A program made the translations under genes and the position numbers. Source: Nitrospirota bacterium (lineage in GTDB: Bacteria; Nitrospirota; UBA9217). From it: a stretch of 64,000 nt of DNA. Positions 17,689 to 25,106 of this stretch are shown one piece after another. How positions within the stretch are numbered: position 1 is the first letter of the stretch; every line of letters starts with the position of its first letter. Where the stretch lies: assembly GCA_023229435.1 (NCBI GenBank), contig JALNZF010000014.1, positions 1 to 64,000 on the forward strand, given 5' to 3'. The notes beneath the pieces were generated by a model. It had not been told where the DNA came from. It saw nothing but the letters and a program-made list of their open reading frames with translations, and searched no databases.

Positions 17689-17946
17689 CTCGAGTGATTC
17701 TATCGGGGATATTGTTTCCAGAACAAACCGGAACTAAAACGTAAAAAAAAGGCATCTCTCGCAGAGGCGCAGAGAACGCAGAGTTAATTCATGATTATTG
17801 AGTCTTGGTTCTAACCCAGAATATTTATTGATTTTTTCTCTGCGAGCTCTGCGCCTCTGCGAGAAATATTCCTGCCGTTTGATGTAGAATTTGATTCCTT
17901 GGACATATTCCCCCTCACCTCGGTCCTCTCCCTCCAGGGGAGAGGA
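17689..17946. repeat. Intergenic block of repeats: family A copy 2 and family D
   Basis: The gap between the convergent TPR and lipoprotein genes is almost all repeat. CCTCGAGTGATTCTATCGGGG at 17689-17711 is an element-B-like hairpin. Family A copy 2 spans 17745-17884 (TCTCGCAGAGGCGCAGAG ... CTCTGCGCCTCTGCGAGA). A family D half-element, CCCCTCACCTCGGTCCTCTC onward, spans 17910-17946 and reaches almost to the lipoprotein stop codon. Confidence 0.7.
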
Positions 17947-17954
17947 GTTTAACA

Positions 17955-18437
17955 TTAGCTTCCATACTGGAAAGCCACGCGTATTTTCATCGTGTCAGGC
18001 GGGATGATGATCCGGGAGAATTCCGCATAAAAGATCTCAAACCCTTTTCGGTACAGAATGACATTGTCCGCAGCTTTTCCCGCGGCCCATCCTTTCGGCA
18101 CGAGCGCCCTCTTCAGACCAGTTGCATAATACGATTTGACCTTGTCGTAGTCGTTCTCACGTTGGACAGGCACTTCGTATATAGCGGCAAGCAAAGGGCT
18201 GTCCTTTGATTTCTTTCTAACCTCAACGAACGTTACGCCTTTATACATCGGGATACCCATTCCCGAGAGTTTTTTTCTGAAGGCATCCTGGTCCGCAGCA
18301 CTGACCGGCTGGACGTCTTCCTGCCGCATTACAGGCTTCTTTTCCTGAGCGCCCTTCCCTGTATCTGAACACCCTATGACAGTCATAATCATGATAATTA
18401 TGATAAAATTCCAACTTTTAATTTGTTGTCCTGGCAT
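17955..18437 (-). CDS. Small lipoprotein of unknown function
   Basis: About 160 residues. A hydrophobic signal (FIIIIMIMTVIGC) ends in a lipobox with Cys at ~23, followed by a charged linker rich in Lys, Glu and Gln. The folded part contains IPMYKGVTFVEV and a C-terminal IIIPPDTMKIRVAFQYGS. I recognise no domain. The ATG at 18437 follows GAGAGGT at good distance. It lies downstream of, and on the same strand as, another lipoprotein gene, but a strong terminator separates the two, so it is probably transcribed separately. Confidence 0.75.
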   Translation of the reverse strand: MPGQQIKSWNFIIIIMIMTVIGCSDTGKGAQEKKPVMRQEDVQPVSAADQDAFRKKLSGMGIPMYKGVTFVEVRKKSKDSPLLAAIYEVPVQRENDYDKVKSYYATGLKRALVPKGWAAGKAADNVILYRKGFEIFYAEFSRIIIPPDTMKIRVAFQYGS

Positions 18438-18502
18438 CTGAATGTTACCTCTCAAAAAGTAATATGGTTTCGTCGAATAGATTCAAGCCCTGCTCACAAG
18501 AA

Positions 18503-18528
18503 AAGGGGGATCCGAATGGATCCCCCTT
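18503..18528 (-). terminator. Rho-independent terminator after the Ig-like lipoprotein gene
   Basis: A perfect 11-bp stem (AAGGGGGATCC, loop GAAT, GGATCCCCCTT) lies 26 bp past the stop codon at 18554 and is followed on the minus strand by TTCTTG. It should end the transcript of the upstream lipoprotein gene. Confidence 0.8.
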
Positions 18529-18553
18529 GAGTGGTAGCAATACAGAAGTTGGT

Positions 18554-19774
18554 TTAGTTGCTCAATTGCCGCACAACATTGCTGACGGCACTGCCTGTGG
18601 TGATGTTCTGGAGTTCGCTGCCACCTTCATTCAACGTCAATCCCGAGTTCGCCTGCGTGCTCTTAATGATAAATGGCTGATTAGAGGCCGCAAGAGATGT
18701 GAACGTTACAACCGATCCGGCACGGTCAGCCGTCGTTCCTGTGATGGCAGAATTCGGCGTCAACGTCATGGTCAGTCCGTCGGCGGAGAGAACAGCCTGG
18801 AAATCGAAATTAGTATTCGTATTATTTGACGCCAAACCAGCAGCATTAAATCCGGTCGTGGTCAGAATGATCGGCTGGTTGAACGTTACGGTCAGAACCC
18901 CGCTTGCCGTGACAGAACCCGGTGCCTGGTTCGATGCGGCGGTTGCATAGAGCGCATTATTCGTTACTGCCATATTCACCACGCGCGTTGTGGAAGCTGT
19001 ACCAACAATAAACGCCGCAGGTGTGTTTGCAGCAAGCTGCATACCACCGATATTTATGGGTTCAACCGAGACTCTGTAGCCGCCGCCCAGAACCAGGTCT
19101 GCACTGCTGAATGTTGCCAGACCTGAGGCATTCGTAGTGGTGGTAAGGCTTGTATACAGACCGGCAGCTGGAATAAGCCGGTTACCCGTATAAGCAGTCT
19201 CGGTGTTGTTGGCTTCATCCTGCTGCAGAAGGACCGTTGCATTCGGGACCACGTCTCCCTGAGGATCGTAAACATATACACTCACGTCACCGGCTGTAGT
19301 TCCGAGCGGGAAGAGATAAATGTTCCCGATCATATTGATCACCGTATTCAGAAGGTCATTGTTACCGCTAAAGTTAACAACGGCCTCAATCGTGCTAACA
19401 TTCGCTTCAAATCTCTGATACCCGGACTTTACAACAACGATCTTGAACGTGATCTCGCCAGTATTGATGTCAACCGGAATGCCTGAAAAGGCATATTCAC
19501 CGCACAGAGGACTGTTTATGTCACGATCGAGTTTATCAGCCCCGCGGTTTTCAGTGCCCTGGATCAACCAGATATTGAGTTCGCCGTCAGCATCATTGCC
19601 GATAGAGCCACCGGTGACAGCATCCATGATCTTGCCTTGGAGCGTTCCGGTCTTATTATAGTCCTGAGTTGGAAGCTGAGAATTAGTTGTCGAACCATTG
19701 TCTGTCTTCCCGCAGCCGACAAAAAGCATGGTCGCTATAAGCAGAAGGCCCAGTACAACAAAGAGTTTTTTCAT
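18554..19774 (-). CDS. Secreted lipoprotein with Ig-like domains
   Basis: A 406-residue exported lipoprotein: signal LLLIATMLFVGC with lipobox Cys near 21, a Thr/Asn/Ser-rich linker, then beta-rich modules. Residues ~45-110 (GTLQGKIMDAVTGGSIGND) resemble a carboxypeptidase-regulatory/CnaB-like fold. The C-terminal part (SGVLTVTFNQPIILTTTGF ... MTLTPNSAI) resembles an SbsA-type bacterial Ig-like domain. A surface structural or adhesive role is inferred. GGGAGAG precedes the ATG, and a possible promoter lies at 20019-20046. Confidence 0.8.
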   Translation of the reverse strand: MKKLFVVLGLLLIATMLFVGCGKTDNGSTTNSQLPTQDYNKTGTLQGKIMDAVTGGSIGNDADGELNIWLIQGTENRGADKLDRDINSPLCGEYAFSGIPVDINTGEITFKIVVVKSGYQRFEANVSTIEAVVNFSGNNDLLNTVINMIGNIYLFPLGTTAGDVSVYVYDPQGDVVPNATVLLQQDEANNTETAYTGNRLIPAAGLYTSLTTTTNASGLATFSSADLVLGGGYRVSVEPINIGGMQLAANTPAAFIVGTASTTRVVNMAVTNNALYATAASNQAPGSVTASGVLTVTFNQPIILTTTGFNAAGLASNNTNTNFDFQAVLSADGLTMTLTPNSAITGTTADRAGSVVTFTSLAASNQPFIIKSTQANSGLTLNEGGSELQNITTGSAVSNVVRQLSN

Positions 19775-20119
19775 TGTTTGTCTCTCCCTTTCAATAAGAA
19801 ATTTTTAAAATTGATACTGCCGTAACAACCTGATGACTAAACATGGATGCAATTGTTGAATAAAACAGTAGTCTTTGCTGTGATCACCCCCTCCTTATCA
19901 TATTTACAGTAAAAACAGACTCTTCAAATCAATATTCTGCTGAATCTAAAATATTTTCTTGAATTATCCCGGAGTGAGTAAGAGTGATTCTATCGGTTAA
20001 ATGTTACTTCCAGCTTTGATTTTATCATCATTATCCATCTTGTCAAGTAGATATTCACTTTTTATGGCCATATCCGGGGCATGTTCAAAGAAAAGAGCGA
20101 CTATTCTTTCCTCATACGG
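19775..20119. other. Intergenic region between lipoprotein and hydrolase genes
   Basis: This 345-bp AT-rich stretch carries a possible minus-strand promoter, TTGACA (complement of 20041-20046), a 16-bp spacer and TAAAAT (complement of 20019-20024), about 240 bp ahead of the lipoprotein start. GAGTGATTCTATCGGTTAAATG near 19982 resembles the element-B-like sequence at 17692. I see no gene in it. Confidence 0.4.
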
Positions 20120-21007
20120 TCATGGCAGTAGGGAAAGATAGTTCAATAATTTCTTTCTCGTCCCTTCATCAGCCTGGGCCCTCACATGTCCGGGCATTGC
20201 GGGCACCCAGAATTCCCTGGGCAACAGGGCGGCATCGTACAATTGACGGCCATGGTGTTCGGGGACTATATCGTCAGCCCTCCCGTGGATAATAACGATC
20301 GGGACAGGCGCGATTCTATGAACATAATTTATCGGGCTGAAGTCATCGTTGATCAGCAAGGAAAGCGGGTACTGAAACGGCCAGCCAATGATGGAATCCG
20401 AGATCTTTTCCCGCGCAATGGCACGATAACTCGAGAACACACTATCCAGGATGAGCGCTTTCACCCTGTATTTATGAGGCGAATTCGCCACAGTGTAGAC
20501 AGCCACTGCGCCGCCGAGGCTTTTCCCGAAGATAATGATATTGTCATACTTCGCGCGCGGCAGCGTAAAAAGAAGCGTTTCGAGCGCGGCCTCGGCGTCA
20601 AGCTGGATGCCTTTCACATCCGGACTGCCCTCCGACCTTCCGTACCCGCGGTAATCGAAGATGAAAAGATTGTAGCCCGCGTCGATCAGCCACAAGTCGA
20701 GCATCACATGGGTGCTGAGGTTCTCCACATTGCCGTGGCAGATGAGGATGGTACCGCGCTCTTCACGCGCCCTGAAATACCATCCATGCAGGGTCAGGCC
20801 GTCAGAAGATCTGAAGTAAACATCGGATGGTGAATACTTTAGTATTGCGGGGTTTATGACAAGTTCTTTTGTTGGTTTGAAAAATAGATGAGTACAGCCG
20901 GGGGCGAGCAGGATGATTGAGAGAAGAATAAATATTAATGCGGACCTGGAGACGAGTGTTTGGATAAGAATGGGCACGGATATTGTGGATGTATAAAGCG
21001 CCTTCAC
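20120..21007 (-). CDS. Alpha/beta hydrolase, lipoprotein-type
   Basis: A 295-residue serine hydrolase of the BEM46/ABHD13-like type. An N-terminal hydrophobic segment ends in LLAPGC, a lipobox, so it is probably membrane anchored. The fold shows the oxyanion region CHGN, FDYRGYGRSEG, the nucleophile elbow GKSLGG, Asp in HGRADDIVP and catalytic His in MPGHVRAQ near the end. Members cleave esters or acyl groups; the true substrate is unknown. The start is GTG. It stands alone between AT-rich DNA and a palindromic repeat. Confidence 0.88.
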   Translation of the reverse strand: MKALYTSTISVPILIQTLVSRSALIFILLSIILLAPGCTHLFFKPTKELVINPAILKYSPSDVYFRSSDGLTLHGWYFRAREERGTILICHGNVENLSTHVMLDLWLIDAGYNLFIFDYRGYGRSEGSPDVKGIQLDAEAALETLLFTLPRAKYDNIIIFGKSLGGAVAVYTVANSPHKYRVKALILDSVFSSYRAIAREKISDSIIGWPFQYPLSLLINDDFSPINYVHRIAPVPIVIIHGRADDIVPEHHGRQLYDAALLPREFWVPAMPGHVRAQADEGTRKKLLNYLSLLP

Positions 21008-21107
21008 AGATATTTTTTAGCATGTTCCTGACAGACATGTCAATGGATTTTCTAACAATCCGCTTGCAATGTTTGATAGCAGGGATTAATATCTTTAACA
21101 CTGAAAA

Positions 21108-21233
21108 ATAATAAGGAGAAAGGGAGAAGATGGAGAAATGGGGGAAAGATCGATCCAGTACGTCGTTGACCCGATAGAGATCAGGGGTTCGTTTCTCCTT
21201 TTCTCCAATATCCCCATTTCCCCTTAATCTTTT
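21108..21233. repeat. Purine/pyrimidine palindromic repeat
   Basis: AAGGAGAAAGGGAGAAGATGGAGAAATGGGGGAAA on the left is mirrored by TTTCTCCTTTTCTCCAATATCCCCATTTCCCC on the right around a ~50-bp centre. It is a dispersed-type palindrome lying just upstream of rlmN. Its strand asymmetry (purines left, pyrimidines right) is striking. Confidence 0.6.
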
Positions 21234-21275
21234 GATTTGTTATCAGCGATAGTACGCTGTCCAACATTTGTTGCT

Positions 21276-22355
21276 ATGAGCCAAAATAATTTCTTTTCCA
21301 TGAATCGGTCGTCAGACATGATGATCGACCTCAAATCCCTCACTCCCCGTGAAATGGACCTGTTCTGCACGCGTACGCTGGGACAACGGGCCGGCCAGGG
21401 GACCCGGGTCGCTGTCCGGCTTTACCGGAAGAAGATCGAAGATATCGATTCCATGGCGGACCTGAACAAGCCCTTTCGGGATCAACTGAAACGCGCCTGT
21501 ACAATATCCGCGCTCGCGATCAAGCAGCGCAGCACGTCCGACGACGGCACACAGAAACTGTTGTATCAGCTGGATGACGGGAACACGATCGAAGGCGTGC
21601 TCATCCCCGGTCCGGGCGGACGGCTCACGCTCTGCGTTTCGTCACAGGTCGGTTGCGCATCGGGCTGCGGCTTCTGCCTCACCGGCTCAAGCGGACTCGT
21701 GCGGAACCTCACGGTTTCGGAACTCGTGAACCAGGTATTCGCAGCATGGAGCATCGTCGGGGACAAAACGATCTCGAACATCGTATTGATGGGCACCGGC
21801 GAGCCGCTCAGTAATTATGAAGCAGTCAGAACGTTCATCGAGATCGCCACGGACCGGAACGGGATGGGGTTCTCGCCCCGGAAGGTGACGCTCTCTACCT
21901 GCGGACTCGCGCCGATGATCGAGAAACTCGCGGATGACGGTGTGGAGGTGAGCCTTGCGGTTTCGTTGAACGCTGTGACGGATGAGATGCGGGACACGAT
22001 GATGCCGGTGAATAAAACGTATCCGCTCGCGCGGTTGATGCAGGCAGTGCGGTATTACTGCGACAAGACCGGCAGGACGGTGACAATAGAATATGTGCTC
22101 TTCAAGGGAATTAATGATTCAACAAATGATGTGAAACTGCTTATGGAGCTGCTAAAGGACCTGCCCTGCATGATCAATATCCTGCTCTTCAACCCCTTCC
22201 CCGGTTCGTCTTTTGACCGCCCCGATGAACAGCGGGCCTTCTTCTTCCGTGATACCCTCGTGAATAACGGCTACGTGGCCGTGGTCAGGAACAGCCGCGG
22301 CCGCGACATCCACGCGGCCTGTGGCCAGCTCAGGGCGGCTTCATCAAGGGACTGA
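21276..22355 (+). CDS. rlmN: Dual-specificity RNA methyltransferase RlmN
   Basis: A radical-SAM enzyme that methylates C2 of A2503 in 23S rRNA and of A37 in some tRNAs. The [4Fe-4S] motif CASGCGFC (CxxxCxxC) is present, preceded by SSQVGC. MGTGEPLSNYE, STCGLAP, SLAVSLNA, TIEYVLFKGIND, NILLFNPFPGS and the C-terminal RGRDIHAACGQLR with a resolving Cys all match. The ~360 residues are usual. The start is uncertain (ATG 21276, 21300 or 21318) since none has a clear ribosome-binding site. It is monocistronic, next to a purine-rich palindrome. Confidence 0.95.
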   Translation: MSQNNFFSMNRSSDMMIDLKSLTPREMDLFCTRTLGQRAGQGTRVAVRLYRKKIEDIDSMADLNKPFRDQLKRACTISALAIKQRSTSDDGTQKLLYQLDDGNTIEGVLIPGPGGRLTLCVSSQVGCASGCGFCLTGSSGLVRNLTVSELVNQVFAAWSIVGDKTISNIVLMGTGEPLSNYEAVRTFIEIATDRNGMGFSPRKVTLSTCGLAPMIEKLADDGVEVSLAVSLNAVTDEMRDTMMPVNKTYPLARLMQAVRYYCDKTGRTVTIEYVLFKGINDSTNDVKLLMELLKDLPCMINILLFNPFPGSSFDRPDEQRAFFFRDTLVNNGYVAVVRNSRGRDIHAACGQLRAASSRD

Positions 22356-22395
22356 TTCAGGCCCATTTGGTTCTTAGTACTGCAGCAAACCTTTT

Positions 22396-22535
22396 TCGTC
22401 ATTCCCGAATGCCTTGGTTCGAGCCTGCCCCGGGGAGCCTGCCCTCGAACGGTTTAATCGGGGGATTAAAGCCGAGGGGAATCCAGGTATTTCAAAACTT
22501 TCTAGATTCCGGGTCAAGCCCGGAATGACGGATTA
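22396..22535. repeat. CATTCCCGAATG/CCCGGAATGACGG repeat with nested element B
   Basis: The outer palindrome (CATTCCCGAATG near 22400; CTAGATTCCGGGTCAAGCCCGGAATGACGG at the right end) contains element B at 22435-22464 (GAGCCTGCCCTCGAAC then GGTTTAATCGGGGG). It then shares TAAAGCCG-GGGGAATCCAGG with the copy at 9026-9150. It lies between the convergent rlmN and rluD genes. Confidence 0.65.
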
Positions 22536-22578
22536 AAGACATAACAGACCAAGATTCCAACAATAGTTTGCTGTAGTA

Positions 22579-23544
22579 TTAGCACGGTTTCTCATTCCGT
22601 TTCATCTTCCTCAGTTTCTCAATCATCCCGGCCATGTCCTCCGGCGGCGGGGCGATGAACGTCATCGGTTTTCGGGTGTCCGGATGGAGAAACGAAAGCG
22701 ATTCCGCATGAAGCATCTGGCGGGTGATGATGGTTTCTCCGAAATGTGTCGCTTTCCCGCCGCCATACACCCGGTCGCCGAGCACTGGATAGCCGATATG
22801 CGCCAGGTGCACGCGGATCTGGTGCGTGCGGCCGGTCTTGATCTCCACCTCCACCAGCGTTGCTTTTGGGTATCGCTCCTTCACCGTGAACAGGGTGATT
22901 GCCTCGCGTGCCATGTTCGTGTGCACGCTGATCTTCTTCCGCTCCTTCACATGGCGGCCAAGGCCGACCGCGATCGTTCCTGATCCTTTCTTGATCACGC
23001 CCGCGACCAGCGCGATGTAGCGCTTCTTGACCACACGGTCCTTGAACTGCATGGACAACGAGCGGAGCGCCTCCTGTGTCCGGGCCACGACCATGACTCC
23101 CGAGGTGTCCTTGTCCAGGCGGTGCACGATGCCGGCGCGTTCGCGCGCGTCCCCTTCCGTGCCCGGGCTTCGAGACGGCAGGCTGCCGTAATGATACAAC
23201 AGCGCGTTCACGAGCGTGCCGGTATAGTTCCCGGGCGCGGGATGCACCACGAGACCCGGCGGTTTGTTCAGCACGACAATGTGGGAATCTTCGTAGAGAA
23301 TGGAAAGCGGGATCGGTTCGGGCAGGACGTCGTGGAATTTTCTTTCCGGGAGCTCGAGCGTGATGTTTTCACCAAGCTTTACCTTATACCCCGGCTTTTC
23401 CTGCTTGCCGTTCACGAGCGCAAGGCCGCTCTTGATCAGGGTCTGGATGCGGTTGCGGGAGATGTGCGGCTCGTAATGCGCAATATAGATATCGAGGCGC
23501 TTGCTGACGTGCTTTTCAGTGACCATGTGAGTGATAAGAGGCAT
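22579..23544 (-). CDS. rluD: RluD-type 23S rRNA pseudouridine synthase
   Basis: About 321 residues: an N-terminal S4 RNA-binding domain (RLDIYIAHYEPHISRNRIQ, LVNGK) and a pseudouridine synthase catalytic domain with the signature GIVHRLDKDTSGVMVVA carrying the catalytic Asp. LNKPPGLVVHPAPG and TGRTHQIRVHLAHIGYPVLGD follow. RluD modifies helix 69 of 23S rRNA; related RluC would differ in substrate, so the subtype is probable rather than certain. ATG 23544 was preferred over an upstream TTG. It leads toward rlmN on the other strand and follows lgt across a repeat. Confidence 0.9.
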   Translation of the reverse strand: MPLITHMVTEKHVSKRLDIYIAHYEPHISRNRIQTLIKSGLALVNGKQEKPGYKVKLGENITLELPERKFHDVLPEPIPLSILYEDSHIVVLNKPPGLVVHPAPGNYTGTLVNALLYHYGSLPSRSPGTEGDARERAGIVHRLDKDTSGVMVVARTQEALRSLSMQFKDRVVKKRYIALVAGVIKKGSGTIAVGLGRHVKERKKISVHTNMAREAITLFTVKERYPKATLVEVEIKTGRTHQIRVHLAHIGYPVLGDRVYGGGKATHFGETIITRQMLHAESLSFLHPDTRKPMTFIAPPPEDMAGMIEKLRKMKRNEKPC

Positions 23545-23550
23545 AGATAT

Positions 23551-23648
23551 GGCTAAATGCAAATTTCAAAATGCAAAAGTAATAACGCAAAATAATGAGG
23601 CGGTGCAAATCAATTTGCAATTTGCATTTTGCCTTTTTCATTTTGCAT
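23551..23648. repeat. AAATGCAAATTTC/TTTGCATTTTGC palindromic repeat
   Basis: AAATGCAAATTTCAAAATGC on the left is inverted as GCAATTTGCATTTTGCC and CATTTTGCATT on the right, with a central GAGGCGGTGCAAAT. It fills the whole gap between lgt and rluD and overlaps the lgt stop region. It is a dispersed-type palindrome. Confidence 0.65.
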
Positions 23649-24438
23649 TACGTGTCTTCCCCAGCTTCCACAGCATAAACAGAGAGAACCCGAACAGGAA
23701 CACCGCGATGATCTGCGACGTGGAGACCACGCCTCCGAAGTACAGGCCGCGATCCGCATCCCCCCGGAAAAACTCCATGATGAACCGCAGGACCGAATAA
23801 AAGAGCGGGTAGAGCCAGAAGAGCTGGCCATCGAACTTTCTGTGCCGCCACAGGACCATCAGAATTCCGAAGATCAGGAACTCGCCTCCGGACTCCATAA
23901 GCTGGGTCGGGAAAAGCGACACCCCCAGGGGCGCAAGCGAGTGCGAATCATGGAAGGTTATGCAAACCGGACCGCTGCACAGGGATCCGTAACAGCATCC
24001 GGCGAAAAAACAGCCGAGCCTGCCGAATGCGTGTCCAAGAGCGATGTAAGGCGCCACGATGTCCGCGATCTTCCAGACCGGTAGTTTGTGCTTCCGCACG
24101 TACCAGATCCCGACAGGGACGGCGGCGATCAGACCTCCATAGAACACGAGCCCCCCCTTCCAGATCGCGAAGGCATCCAGCGGGTTCGCGGTGAATTCCC
24201 GCAGCGTTGTCAGTACATAAAGGGCCCGTGAGCCGACAATGGCCGCGATAAGCAGGTAAACGCCCATGTCCATGATGCGGTCAGGATTGATACCCTCCTT
24301 CCTGGCACGCCGCGACGCCAGCAAAACAGCAAGGAGGAAGCCGATACCGATCATCAGGCCGTACATCCTGATCGGAATGGGGCCCAGCGTCCAGCTCCCG
24401 ATCGTGATTCCGGGTATTTCGAACAGTATAGGGTGCAT
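23638..24438 (-). CDS. lgt: Prolipoprotein diacylglyceryl transferase
   Basis: A multi-pass inner-membrane enzyme of 266 residues that transfers diacylglycerol from phosphatidylglycerol to the lipobox Cys of prolipoproteins. The N-terminal MHPILFEIPG, RMYGLMIGIGF, GGLVFYGGL, HAFGRLGCFFAGCCYG (a family signature) and a C-terminal FFRGD are visible, with about seven membrane helices. It lies downstream of lspA and ileS on the same strand, so two enzymes of lipoprotein maturation are grouped. A family D repeat separates it from lspA. Confidence 0.96.
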   Translation of the reverse strand: MHPILFEIPGITIGSWTLGPIPIRMYGLMIGIGFLLAVLLASRRARKEGINPDRIMDMGVYLLIAAIVGSRALYVLTTLREFTANPLDAFAIWKGGLVFYGGLIAAVPVGIWYVRKHKLPVWKIADIVAPYIALGHAFGRLGCFFAGCCYGSLCSGPVCITFHDSHSLAPLGVSLFPTQLMESGGEFLIFGILMVLWRHRKFDGQLFWLYPLFYSVLRFIMEFFRGDADRGLYFGGVVSTSQIIAVFLFGFSLFMLWKLGKTRNAK

Positions 24439-24453
24439 GATGAGCCTTTCCTG

Positions 24454-24502
24454 CCCCTCACCTTAGTCCTCTCCCCGGCGGGGAGAGGGTGGGGAGAGGG
24501 GG
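24454..24502. repeat. Family D palindromic repeat
   Basis: CCCCTCACCTTAGTCCTCTC followed by CCCGGCGGGGAGAGGGTGGGG forms a hairpin of the family D type in the lspA-lgt gap. Confidence 0.7.
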
Positions 24503-24525
24503 ATTCCGTAGGAATGTAACAATAA

Positions 24526-25026
24526 TTACTTCGTTTGGATTGGCGCTTGTGATTTGGCGCCTGCCCCGAACAGCATCTCGATCGCCAGCAGTACAACACC
24601 GAGCGTAATGGCCGAATCCGCCACGTTGAACGACGGCCAATAGTACGATTTCACGTACCACTGGATGAAGTCCACCACCTCACCGTACCTGATACGGTCG
24701 ACCACATTGCCCATTGCCCCGCCCGCGATGAGCGAGAACGCATACACCGTGAGCCGATCGCGTGTTTTCACGATGAGTGCGATGATCACCGCTATGGCAA
24801 CGATCGTGACCGCGATGAAGAACGCGCTCCTCCAGAACTCCGGCAGATTGGAAAGAATGCCGAAGGCCGCGCCCTTGTTGCGCACATGGGTGATATTAAA
24901 GAAGCCGGGAACAACGATGATAACGTCATGCAGCCGGATGCGCGACTCCACGAGATACTTGGTAATCTGGTCCAGGACCAGCACGATGCCCACGATCGAT
25001 CCTGCTTGGAGATATTTATTTTTCAT
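24526..25026 (-). CDS. lspA: Lipoprotein signal peptidase II
   Basis: An aspartyl protease of the inner membrane that cuts the signal peptide from diacylglyceryl-modified prolipoproteins. Its 166 residues hold four membrane segments and the conserved blocks DQITKYLV, FFNITHVRNKGAAFGIL, GGAMGNVVDRIRYGEVVDFI (first catalytic Asp) and PSFNVADSAITLG (second catalytic Asp). GAGG precedes the ATG. It sits immediately downstream of ileS, a very common arrangement, and upstream of lgt. Confidence 0.97.
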   Translation of the reverse strand: MKNKYLQAGSIVGIVLVLDQITKYLVESRIRLHDVIIVVPGFFNITHVRNKGAAFGILSNLPEFWRSAFFIAVTIVAIAVIIALIVKTRDRLTVYAFSLIAGGAMGNVVDRIRYGEVVDFIQWYVKSYYWPSFNVADSAITLGVVLLAIEMLFGAGAKSQAPIQTK

Positions 25027-25042
25027 TCTGCCTCAAATCTTT

Positions 25043-25104
25043 TCACCACTAAGGCACCAAGACTCGAAGGTGTTCTTAGTGTCTTCGTGTCTTTGTGGTA
25101 AAGT
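25043..25104. repeat. Short palindromic repeat (ACCACTAAGGCACCAAG type)
   Basis: ACCACTAAGGCACCAAGACTCG and its inverse, CTTAGTGTCTTCGTGTCTTTGTGGT, fill the ileS-lspA gap. A half-copy, TACCACGAAGACACAAAGGC, is at 58277-58296. Confidence 0.65.
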
Positions 25105-25106
25105 TA

